Positions 35,755 to 45,329 of a stretch of DNA of 64,000 bases are shown here, one piece after another. Each line of letters starts with the position of its first letter. Positions within the stretch are counted from its first letter, which is position 1. The notes under the pieces are model-generated. The model was not told the origin of the DNA and did no database searches. It saw nothing but the letters and a program-made list of their open reading frames with translations. Origin of the DNA: Parietaria judaica (taxonomy: Eukaryota; Streptophyta; Magnoliopsida; Rosales; Urticaceae); assembly GCA_954871525.1 (NCBI GenBank), contig OX940864.1, forward strand, positions 2,970,001-3,034,000. Direction: 5' to 3'. The position numbers and the translations under genes are program-made.

Positions 35755-36311
35755 CAGGGGCGGCCGCCCCCACTTGGTCCGAGCATGTTATTTTTATTTT
35801 TTATTTATTTATATTTTTATAAATTTATATATAAATAATAAACATAGCATTGATAGACTAAATATCACTATAGTCTAGTGGAGTTTTGTTAGTCCTAAAG
35901 TTCTCCCCCAAGTTATAGTCCATGGTTCAATTCCCAAGCCCACCAGTTTTTTATTTTATTTTAGCAACACTTTTTATGATTATAAATTTTTTTTTCATGA
36001 TATTTTGTACTTTACTTAGTTATAAGTATACTAAAACGATTACAACTTACAAAACTAGAGAGTAAAAACCACCAATCAATTTAAGACGTACAAAGTTTAA
36101 AATATTAAAAAAAATATTAATATTGTGAGAACGTAACATGTAGATTTCTAATCATATAGAGATCCTAATGAACTATTTTCATAAATCGAAAGTTCATAAA
36201 GAATAGTTATAATGAAATCTATAACAGTTGTTTCAATGTCTCGTTTTATTATGAAATATATAGCCAATTAATTTTCGCCCCCTCTTAGTCCGAGCTCTAG
36301 CTCCGCCTCTG
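35755..36311. mobile_element. hAT non-autonomous element with 8-bp target duplication
   Basis: Ends CAGGGGCGGCCGCCCCC on the left and GCTCCGCCTCTG on the right, i.e. inverted repeats CAG(G/A)GGCGG. It is flanked by an exact 8-bp duplication TTTCTAAG (35747-35754 and 36312-36319). The subterminal TGGTCCGAGC and TAGTCCGAGC also pair as inverted copies. The element is 557 bp, AT-rich inside and non-coding. It contains a SINE-like segment at about 35860-35950. Confidence 0.88.
35860..35950 (+). mobile_element. SINE-like segment nested in the hAT element
   Basis: Contains a box A-like TAGTCTAGTGG (35871-35881) and a box B GGTTCAATTCC (about 35934-35944) with pol III-like spacing of about 50 bp, then a T/A-rich tail. 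The heads of the SINE at 27677 and of this segment are alike (TAG(C/T)CTAGTGG). No target duplication was found, so its limits are approximate. Confidence 0.55.
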
Positions 36312-36822
36312 TTTCTAAGTATACCATAGTTTTCATAAATCAGGGATGCGAAGATTAAATAATTTTGTTATTAATAAAATTATCAATTTAATAGTATGTT
36401 TAAAATATAAATCTATAAATTTATGGAGTATCAGTTTAACAAAATAAATACACCTTGTTGCTTCTCTTTTTATTTCATCATGATAAATTAGATGTTAGTG
36501 CAAATTTTCTTAGTGACATAAAAAGTCGATTCTCTTCAAAATCGGTTGTTGCACTCTTTTTTAGTACACTTGTCATCATCTTAAGTTCTTTTTTTTTCTT
36601 TTTCTTTTTTGTGATTTTTTTCAAAGAAATTACTATGTGATTTTGTATTGTGTACTTCTAGCTAAGTTTAAACTTACCTTAACTGTCTAAAATTGATGTG
36701 CATGTGTTGCTAAGTAATATTACGATATTAGCACTATTATGATTGGTAGATATTACGAATATTCACCATGGTATTTATTATAGTATATACTTTGGGTTCC
36801 AATGGGCAAATATACGCCCATT

Positions 36823-37030
36823 GTTTTTTTTTTTTTTTTAATGGGGTGACACTATCGGACAATGTTACAATGCACTCTTGTATTACTAGATATATTCAGT
36901 GTAAGAACAAGTGGCACTATTGGCCAACTTTACATATGTAAAGGGACACTCATTTGAGTTCCATATGATTGAACATGAGACCTCTTGAATTGAGGTGTAG
37001 TGAAGTTACCACAAGACTAAACTTGTTTCG
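36823..37030 (-). mobile_element. tRNA-derived SINE, minus strand
   Basis: Read on the minus strand there is a box A-like TAGTCTTGTGG (37009-37019) and a box B-like TGTTCAATCAT (36965-36975). A body of about 120 bp follows, then a run of about 16 A (T tract at 36823-36839 on the plus strand). Orientation, tail and box order agree. Possible CATTG repeats flank it, but they adjoin the T tract and are weak evidence. It is longer than the SINE at 27677 and probably a different subfamily. Confidence 0.6.
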
Positions 37031-37272
37031 TTAAACTCATTGTTTTTCAATACTAAAACTTTCACGAGATCCTAAAAATGTTTTTGATGTCATTTTAATT
37101 TTAATAATATATTTACTGTTATTTTTCTTCTTCTTGAAAATAAAAAAGAGAGGCATTAAATTGGATGGGCTTCATGTGCAAACTGCGTTGTGATCCGACA
37201 ACTCCCAGCCACATAAAACCCCCACGTGTCCAACACGCGAACCTGAAACCCTATTTCTCCCATGTTATATTG

Positions 37273-37275
<3 letters not shown>

Positions 37276-37311
<36 letters not shown>
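37276..37311. repeat. (AT)n microsatellite
   Basis: A perfect dinucleotide tract of about 36 bp. Comparable tracts occur at 12163-12192, 21336-21368, 26551-26589, 28835-28870, 32891-32931, 39205-39239, 42430-42467 and 62258-62280. They are likely length-polymorphic. Confidence 0.9.
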
Positions 37312-37313
<2 letters not shown>

Positions 37314-37878
37314 TACCAAAATCAATTAGTTTGTATTTTGTATGTGCAAATTAATTAGATTTTATAATAATGCATGCACTCTCGTTTGATCTCGAGCAAT
37401 ATTTAAATGTCATTTCACGCTTGGATATTTGTTTAGACCATTCCATGTATATAAATGTACAATAAATGTTTTCCTTACGTGTTTTTCCACTACGTAACCT
37501 TATTTTCTACGAACAACATTACATGTTTCTAGTCATTTTTTTTTATTTTCGTTCACTCAATCTCATAATATATATTTAGATTGCGAGAAATACAATAGAT
37601 CTTCATAGATATACGCACAATAAAAGTTGATTAGATGTGTGCACCATCAAAGATCATGGAGATCCATATCACCCAGTGAATTTCGACAAAAGATGGCATA
37701 TATAAATATAATTATTATATAGTAATGTATATAATTATAATGTCTCCGCAAAAAGGAATGTTAATCATACCCAACAATAAAGTATAAATATAGATTTGTC
37801 TGCGATTGGCGATAAACTGACGTGATTCCACTAGTTTAAATTCTATTTAGTATTATTGATCGTCTGGACATTTAAAAC

Positions 37879-38392
37879 TGTGAGCTTAAGCTTGACTTAT
37901 TCCATCACACAGAGGAAGTCAGCCCGGGTTGGTCAAGAGTTCAGCTCAGCTCGGGTGAACGCGAGCAGAATGTCCGGATAGAAGGCAAGCCCAGCTCGGG
38001 GCATACGAGCAGGCCAGCTCGTGGACAGAGAAACTGTCCGGGCAGGAAAGGGAAAGTCAGCAACTACCCAGCAAGCGTGTAGCTTGAGGAGCAAGCAAAG
38101 ATCGAGTTAAAGATTTGACGATATTATTTAGGGTGGCATCCCGATTTAGTGCGATTCTGTTAGCTAGGGTTTTTCACCTATGAGAGGCTATATAAACCTA
38201 GCATGTACACATTGTAAAGTGTTGATTGTGAGAATAGAGAGTCCATTAGAGTTTGAGTTTATCTTCTTGTATTTGCCTTCGATTATCAATAGAGAAGTTC
38301 TTCTCCCAAGAGTTCGTGTTCTTCAATCTTTCTGTTCGATTTCTTTGGTGTTATTTGTGTTTCTTCGCAGATCCGTGATTTGGGATCCAACA
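37879..38392 (+). repeat. Solo LTR (family also at 30055), plus strand
   Basis: Runs from TGTGAGCTTAAGCTTGAC to TTGGGATCCAACA. It shares almost its whole length with the reverse complement of 30055-30574, including the CCCGGGTTGGTC and CCAGCTCGGGGCATACGAGC region and the CTATATAAACC promoter word near 38191. The flanks AAAAC and TAAAC could be a target duplication with one mismatch. No polyprotein is adjacent. Confidence 0.82.
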
Positions 38393-38414
38393 TAAACTTA
38401 ATTATGAAAAAAAA

Positions 38415-38849
38415 ATGGCTCTTAATAGCCAAATTGAAACGTTTGATTAGCCAAATAGCCAACTTTTTCTTTTTCTTTGCAAAATAGCCAAATTGATGAG
38501 GTGGCTATCTAATAACATATTTTATATCTATAATACCCTTTTAACATATTAACGTGTATTAACAAAGTTAATTTTTCTTAAAAATAAGAACATTTACTTG
38601 TGTTTACAGAAAATCTATATTAACGTGTATTAACTGAGTTAATTTGTTTAAAAATAAAAAATCGTGATTAAAATTTAAAAAAAAAATATTTTTAAACAAA
38701 TTAACTTAGTTAATACACGTTAATACAAGGGTAATACGGTATTTCGTGATTTATTAATGTGGTTGATTGGCTATTTGGCAATATTAATAAAAATGTTGGC
38801 TATTTTGCAAAATAATTTTTCTAGTTTGGCTATATATGGCTATTGAGCA
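38415..38849 (-). mobile_element. Mutator-like MITE, copy 1
   Basis: About 435 bp, starting TGGCTCTTAATAGCCAAA and ending TTTGGCTATATATGGCTATT. It is the reverse-orientation homologue of 61212-61675 along most of its length. It contains long internal inverted repeats around TTAACGTGTATTAAC and GTTAATACACGTTAA, so it could fold back on itself. Poly-A on both flanks blurs the target duplication. Non-coding. Confidence 0.75.
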
Positions 38850-39201
38850 AAAAAAAAAAGAAAGTGAATTAGCTATATAAAAAATAAAAAATCTATAGCT
38901 TATAATTATATACCAATGAAAGATAAAATTAATTAATCGATTATTAGTTCTAAATATCTCTAACTTTTGGAAATTGTGGACATCGGCGATTTTTGAAGTG
39001 ACATCAAACTCAAACAGCTAGAGATTGGAACAAGTCGTTTCAAGCAACAATATTGACGATATTTTGTTGATCGCAATCAAAACCAACGTGTGAATATACC
39101 AGTATATATGTAAAATCACGATCCTTCAAGGTATTAACATAATTGATTAAGTAAAGTTAATCTTGCTATAATGTTGTCCACTACAAGGTTTAGCCTGCAA
39201 C

Positions 39202-39243
<42 letters not shown>

Positions 39244-39417
39244 AAACCTTCATATCACTGAGAGATGGGAGCCGAAACCAAACTAAAACCCGGGTCTCAA
39301 ATTGGAACTAGTTTTTATAATTGGATCCAAATTCGTTATTAAAAATATGTTTAAAGAGTTAAGTTCAACATAATTCAATAAAAAATTTCAAATAAGGATA
39401 CGCATGCTATACAACAA

Positions 39418-40192
39418 CAGTGGCGGAGCCAACTTTGTATTTCAGGTGAAGCACTGCATAAAGGCCTCGTATTTACAAAGTATATTTTCTATGTTTGTTT
39501 TTACCGGCATAATGACCCAATATTTTATTTTCTGTATAACTGAGTCTCCATCACTGTTATCGTTAAGTTTCTGTAACGTACTCGGCGGTGTCGGCGAATC
39601 ACTCGATGATCTCGAAGGTGTCGGTGATATATTTGGCGGTGTCGGCGACGCATTCGGCCGCGGGTATATATATATATATATATCGTCGAGAACGCCGACT
39701 GCGTTGCCGATCGTCGAGTACGTCACCGACACTATCGAGAATACTCGAGTGTGTTGCCGACACCGTTGCGTTGAGTACGTCGCCTACACTACCAAGTAAC
39801 TCATTGACACCGTCGAGAGCACGAAGTGCATCACCGATACTGCCAAGTACGTTGGAAAAACTTAATGTTTACTTTAGTATAGTAACACGGAGTCTCTCGC
39901 AAAAAAAAAAAGAGTCAAATTTATACAGAAAATAAAACATTAAATATTTAGGCCGACAAAATTAAATATTGAGAATATACCTCCAACAAAATATAAATAT
40001 AAGATTTTTATGTCACAAATATATCAAAAATAAATAATTAATTATGAAAGGCTTTATTGATCATATACATATAACTATATAAGGACGTAACATACAAAAT
40101 AAATTACGCACACTAACTAACATATATAGTGGTGAAAATTTGAAAACATCAGCGTATTGCACGTGCGTTCAGTGGTGTGTTACTGGCCAGTG
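39418..40192. mobile_element. Candidate hAT element with GC-rich subterminal repeats
   Basis: The left end reads CAGTGGCGGAGCC, a typical plant hAT terminus. The octamer TACAACAA sits directly before it (39410-39417) and again at 40193-40200, directly after CTGGCCAGTG. If this is the target duplication the element is 775 bp, with imperfect ends (CAGTGGCGG against CACTGGCCA). Inside at 39590-39850 is a run of degenerate repeats (GGTGTCGGCGA, GTCGAGTACGTC, TTGCCGACACC) in both orientations around an (AT)n tract. The octamer is simple in sequence, so chance is not excluded. Confidence 0.45.
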
Positions 40193-40199
40193 TACAACA

Positions 40200-40720
40200 A
40201 CAATCAGTATGTAACACGCGCAAGAACGCCCATAGTGTAAGATTATAATTATGTAACTTCATGTATCTAAGTAATTTCTTGCTCCGCGTAATTTAAATTC
40301 AAGTAATTTCCGATATTCAGATAACAATAAAATCAATTTTCGAGTATTTTGTTTGGGCCTAGTTCCATTGGCTTTAATTTTTTTTTTTTGAAAAAAAAAT
40401 AAATTCGACAGAGAGAGAAATTCATATATTTTATTATTTTAATATATATATATATATATATCCTTCATTATCAACCATATAGTCCCGCCAATTTCTCTCC
40501 ATAATTATCCATGCACTCCTTAACGCGCAGAAGCTCATATATACATGAAAATGATGACACTTAAAACAAAAATATTTTTCATTATATATTTTTAGCATAT
40601 AGTATACCACTTGACAATCCATTCGCAGTTAATTAAATATATATAATTTATAGTAAGCTCTTCCATTGTTTAATAGTTTCATAGAGTGTGGAGCTACTCT
40701 TATTAGCTCATTATATCTTC
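40200..40720. other. Proximal upstream region of the CYP78A gene
   Basis: AT-rich DNA with a T/A tract at 40378-40402 and an (AT)n tract at 40440-40461. No gene. It probably includes the core promoter region of the P450 gene. Confidence 0.5.
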
Positions 40721-40730
40721 ACAAATCCCC

Positions 40731-40799
40731 TATAAATACCCCAACCTCGTAACCTTTTTCAACCAAAAACCCCACTCTCTCTCCTCTCTCTCTCTCACT
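40731..40799 (+). promoter_or_regulatory. TATA box and CT-rich leader of the CYP78A gene
   Basis: TATAAATA at 40731-40738 lies 92 bp before the ATG. A CT-rich stretch (40772-40799) follows in the presumed 5' UTR, a common feature of plant leaders. Confidence 0.7.
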
Positions 40800-40822
40800 A
40801 AACCTCCTTGATTGAAGAAGCC

Positions 40823-42426
40823 ATGAAAACAGACCTAGAGAGCCTCTGGGTGTTTGCCCTCTTCTCCAGAGCCTCCCACGAGAGCCTCGCCTGGCTCGCC
40901 CTCCTCGCCGCCCTCGCCTTCTTCGCCACCGCCCTCTCCCACTGGGCGCAGCCCGGCGGCCCAGCCTGGGGCCGCCACCGCCGACCCCGAAGCCCCGCGG
41001 CCCGAGCCATCCCCGGTCCCCGGGGCCTCCCCGTCGTGGGCAGCCTCTCCCTCATGTCCGGGCTCGCCCACCGCCGCCTCGCGGCCGCCGCCAAGTCCGC
41101 CCGCGCCACGCGACTCATGGCCGTCAGCCTCGGCGAGACGCGAGCTGTGATCACGTGCCACCCCGAAGTGGCACGTGAGATCCTCAACGCCTCGTGCTTT
41201 GCGGACCGGCCCGTGAAGGAGTCCGCGTACCGGCTTATGTTCGACCGGGCGATCGGGTTCGCGCCTTACGGCGTCTACTGGCGGACGCTTCGGCGGATCG
41301 CCGCGAACCACCTCTTCTGCCCGAAGCAGATCAAAGCCTCGGAAACCCAGCGCGCCGACATAGCTACCCAGATGGTCGGAGCTCTTTCGGACGGGGCTGA
41401 CGCTGTCACCGTCACCGTCAGGGACGTGCTGAAACGCGCGTCGCTGAGCAACATGATGTGCTCTGTTTTCGGGGAGCTGTACGGACTCGACGGAATGGAA
41501 GAGCTAAGGAAGTTAGTGGACCAGGGCTACGAGCTGTTGGGTGTTCTGAACTGGTCGGACCATCTCCCGTGGATGGCTGACTTCGATGCTCAGAGAGTCA
41601 AGCTTCGCTGCTCCAAGCTCGTGCCAAAAGTCAACCTGTTCGTGGGTCAGATCGTTGACGAGCACCGTAACCGGAGAGCCACCGGAGAGCAGAGAACTGA
41701 GGATTTCGTCGACGTGTTGCTCTCTCTGCAGGGAGACGACAGGCTTTCCGACTCCGACATGATCGCCGTTCTTTGGGTACGTGTTGCTCTGTAATAAAAT
41801 CGCATATAACGAATAACGATATTATACACCTAAGCGTAAAAGAAACGGAGAATATATGTACACACTATACAGTATATTTATATATATATATATATATATG
41901 ACATCCATGATCTCGTAAGAGATTGGCTTAAGTTGTTCCCGAAATGAGTTAAAAAAATTTCCTCTGACGAAGTTTCTGATTCCGTATTTACGGTATTGAT
42001 ATATTATTTTTAGTACTAAAGACTAAAAAGACTTTTACTTGCATATAAAGAGCCGGCTTTAACGGATTATATTTTTTCGGGTTGGAATCGGGACCATCTT
42101 TCGGATGGTTTTCAAATATACAAATTGTAAATTGGTCACTCCGTAGTAGAAATGTTTTTTTATACTAATTTTCAAATTAAAAAAAAATATTTAAATCAAA
42201 TAATAAATATATTTTATGATGAAAATAGTTCAAAAAGAATTTTTTTTTTTTAAAAGAAGTTCTAAAAGAAATATTATAATAATAGAAAGTACATCAAAAT
42301 CAGGAACCAACCGAGTTGGATTTTAGTTTCGGTCTCGGTTTTTCCCTCAAAAGAAAAAACGGACTTTTTCAAATCGAAAATCGGAATCTAGATTCGGGGG
42401 ACCACCGGTATATTAATTATGAGTGG

Positions 42427-42469
<43 letters not shown>

Positions 42470-43161
42470 GAATTATATTTTTGGTGGAAAGTTCCTTACG
42501 GGCTTTTGTCCTTTTGTCTCAGGAAATGATATTCCGTGGCACCGATACCGTTGCCGTACTGATCGAGTGGATCCTCGCCAGGATGGTCCTCCATCAGGAC
42601 ATCCAATCAACGGTCCACAGCGAGCTGGACCGGGTAGTTGGCACATCCCGGGCCGTCGCCGAGTCCGACATGTCCGAGCTCCCGTACCTGACGGCCGTGA
42701 TCAAAGAGACCCTGCGGCTCCACCCCCCTGGCCCACTCCTCTCGTGGGCCCGCCTCGCCACTGCTGACACCACCATTGACGGCCACCACGTGCCCAAGGG
42801 GACCACCGCGATGGTCAACATGTGGGCCATCTCCCGGGACCCGGAATTCTGGGCCAACCCGCTCGCCTTCAACCCAAGCCGCTTCCTCGAAGGAGGATCC
42901 GACCCGGAATTCTCAGTCTTCGGGTCGGATCTCAGGCTGGCGCCGTTTGGGGCGGGACGCCGGGTCTGCCCGGGGAAGAACCTGGGGCTGACCACGGTCA
43001 GCTTCTGGGTGGCGTCGCTGTTGCACGAGTTCCGATGGTTGCCCGCGGGTCAAGGCGGCGGGGTTAACTTTTCCGAGGTGCTGAGGCTGTCGTGTGAGTT
43101 GGCCAATCCGCTCCCTGCCACCGTGTGCCCGAGGCGTGGGGCAATAAATGCGACGAATTAG
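40823..43161 (+). CDS. CYP78A: Cytochrome P450, CYP78A family (CYP78A6/8/9 type)
   Basis: Two exons, 40823-41776 and 42523-43161, joined in phase 0 (CTTTGG|GTACGT...GTCTCAG|GAAATG), encode 530 residues, the usual CYP78A length. An N-terminal ER membrane anchor (about residues 20-45) is followed by the proline-rich hinge [12 protein letters not shown]. Family landmarks are [11 protein letters not shown], the I-helix FRGTDT (about 322-327) at the start of exon 2, ETLR (ExxR, 380-383), FNPSRF, and the heme loop [10 protein letters not shown] with its cysteine at residue 467. CYP78A enzymes act at the ER and promote organ, seed and fruit growth non-cell-autonomously; their substrate is not settled. 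The N-terminal [15 protein letters not shown] and [21 protein letters not shown] segments favour the CYP78A6/A9 branch over CYP78A5. The upstream in-frame TTG at 40808 is not used as start. Exon 1 is extremely GC-rich at its 5' end. Confidence 0.96.
41777..42522 (+). other. Intron of the CYP78A gene with (AT)n microsatellite
   Basis: A 746-bp GT-AG intron at the conserved CYP78A position just before the I-helix motif. It holds (AT)n tracts at 41878-41899 and 42430-42467 and a CCGGTT-type decayed repeat around 42040-42410. The long AT tract ends only about 55 bp before the splice acceptor. Confidence 0.85.
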
Positions 43162-45015
43162 AGGAAGAATGATATAATATGAGTGAGAAAATTAAAAAAA
43201 ACTTCGAGTTTTCTATATATATATATATATAGTATTAAAGTATATGGTGATATAATTATATAATGTTTGTATGTGTTGTTTGAGTTGAGTGTGACTTGGT
43301 TGGAGATGTCGTTTATTATTACATGGGAATTTGATAGCGTTAAGTATAGGCGGAGGTGTCTGATGATGTCATGTGACCAATGTATATATAGTTAATGCAA
43401 CGCAAATTAAATGCAAGCTCTTTTCTTTTATCACTTTATGTATCTATAATTCTATATCATAGTCCACTATATAATCCTTATTTATTAAAGTTTGGATCAA
43501 TATTTAACTCATAAAGCATATAATAAATTGGAGATTAAATGTATCCTTTCTATCGAAATAGTATTAACACTTATTTCTCTCAATTTTTTCTTTAAGAGTA
43601 CTTTGTCATTTGAGCAGGGTGTACAATTGACAGTGGCGAAATTAAGATTTAAACTGTGCGGATTAGTTTGATTTTTTATTATTATTAAAAACGAGAAGCG
43701 ATATCTTACCTCTTGCGATAATGTCACTTATAACGTATTTTACTTTAAAAAAAAAAAAACTTAATATCGCATTCAACTTTTGACTTTGGTAAGTAGAGGA
43801 GTAAATTTGAGCCTCTTTATTTAATAGTTTTGATTTGTAACGGATAACATTTTAATAATATAAGTCTTTCAATTAATCTCATGGCAATATAGAAGGTGTT
43901 AACGTACTAAAAATGGTAACAAGAACATGAAATTAAGATAGGAAAAGTCAAAGGATTTCATACGTAAGATTAGTTTGTCGTGGTATTAGCCTTTACAATG
44001 TTGGCAGGCACATCGAGGTGGAGCCTTTGCATCCACAAATTATGGTTTTTCATAACACCCCAATTTTGTATTTATTTTGTTAATTAGCGTTGACTATACT
44101 CTTCGATATATAATACTCATTATTTTATTTTTTGGGGGAATTTAAATATGTACTCTTTATCAACGTTTAAGTTATCGTTTTTGCCAGTTTACTTATAAAC
44201 CGGTTATCGCAAATCTATCGCTTGGTAATCGTTTATCGATTACAAAACAACAAAACTTTGTAAATAAACATAACTCTTGTGCTTTACAATTTCAAAGCTA
44301 TGAAAATTCACTAAATGTCTATGAAACTGATAAATTTGCAAGAACGTTCAAAGCTATGAAAATCCACAAAATGTCTATAAAACTGATAAATTTTCAAGAA
44401 CACGAGCACAGAATCACAAATCTTTAACAATATTATTCATAATCTTTCTTAATAGGTAAGAAAAATAAAAATAAATTTACTTAAAAATGAAAAAATCTGA
44501 AATTGCGGAATTTGTGCCAAAAAAATACCTCAAAATGATAAGTTAAAATTTAGGCAATAAGTACCAAAGTTATACTTTCTTTGCCTGCAAAAATCAATAA
44601 GTATGTCAACTTATCCAACGATAAACCAAACGATTAACCAGCAATAAGTATAAAGCATACGATTATCCTTAACAAGTTATCAAGTACTCTTAAAATAATT
44701 ATTTAATCATTATCGACGGATTAATCGTCATATCTAAACGCTGCATATCATTAGTACTACTACTACATACATAATACATATATGCACTGTATTTTTTTTT
44801 ATATTTTTTTTACTATAGTGTTTACTGTTTAGTTGTGTACATGATTTTTCTCGCCATAACTTGTCATATCTACTTTTCACATGTTTTATCATAGCTCGCA
44901 CTCGACGACTCGTTAGTACAGCTACAGAAGAATGGTACCACTCTAGCCCTAGGTACTATCTTATGTACACGTAGAAAGAAAAAATAAATAATAGTAAAGG
45001 TACTAGTAGGTACTT
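43162..45015. other. CYP78A 3' flank and intergenic DNA
   Basis: An (AT)n tract (43213-43231) lies in the presumed 3' UTR. A 56-bp unit is tandemly repeated twice at about 44291-44401 (TTCAAAGCTATGAAAAT...). The words TATCG/CGATA are frequent in 44160-44250 and 44620-44720, suggesting an old foldback element without definable ends. No gene. Confidence 0.5.
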
Positions 45016-45021
45016 TCTAGT

Positions 45022-45323
45022 TGTTGAGTGTGAAGCCTAATCTACACAAAAGTGCTACCGAGACCCGACGTTCTAGGTTTATTTTTCGCTTATAAGACTT
45101 GTAGCCGTCATTAGTGCGTTTTGTAACACAAATTGAGAGAGGCGAGATTGATGGTGTACCCAGAAACTCCGATTGAGAGATTATTAGTGGATCGAGATTT
45201 ACAGGCGGCAAGTGGACGTACCTCATGCACTGGGAGCGAACCACTATAATTCTGGTGTCAATCTAAATTTTGTTTATCGCTTTTATCGTTTTTGAATTGG
45301 GAATTAGGGCAACATTCCTAACA
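45022..45323 (-). repeat. Small solo LTR (TRIM-size) with CTAGT target duplication
   Basis: A 302-bp repeat with ends TGTTGAGTG...TTCCTAACA and an exact 5-bp duplication CTAGT (45017-45021 and 45324-45328). On the minus strand it contains ATTATAGTGGTTCGC and GTCCACTTGCCGCC, shared with 60831-61134 and in part with 1660-1735. The small size fits a terminal-repeat retrotransposon in miniature or a small copia LTR. The 75-codon ORF through it is not a gene. Confidence 0.85.
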
Positions 45324-45329
45324 CTAGTT

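Noticed and set aside
30055..38392. Two LTRs of one element flanking a 7-kb interior
   Set aside because: The LTRs are in opposite orientation, have separate target duplications, and there is no retroelement coding sequence between them.
40798..41311. Long minus-strand and alternative-frame ORFs (129, 158 and 98 codons) over CYP78A exon 1
   Set aside because: They are shadows caused by the very high GC content of the P450 exon; none resembles a protein family.
44090..44760. hAT-like element with CAACGTTTAAG/CAGCGTTTAGA ends
   Set aside because: Ends are weak and the flanking octamers do not match; noted only as a decayed repeat region.
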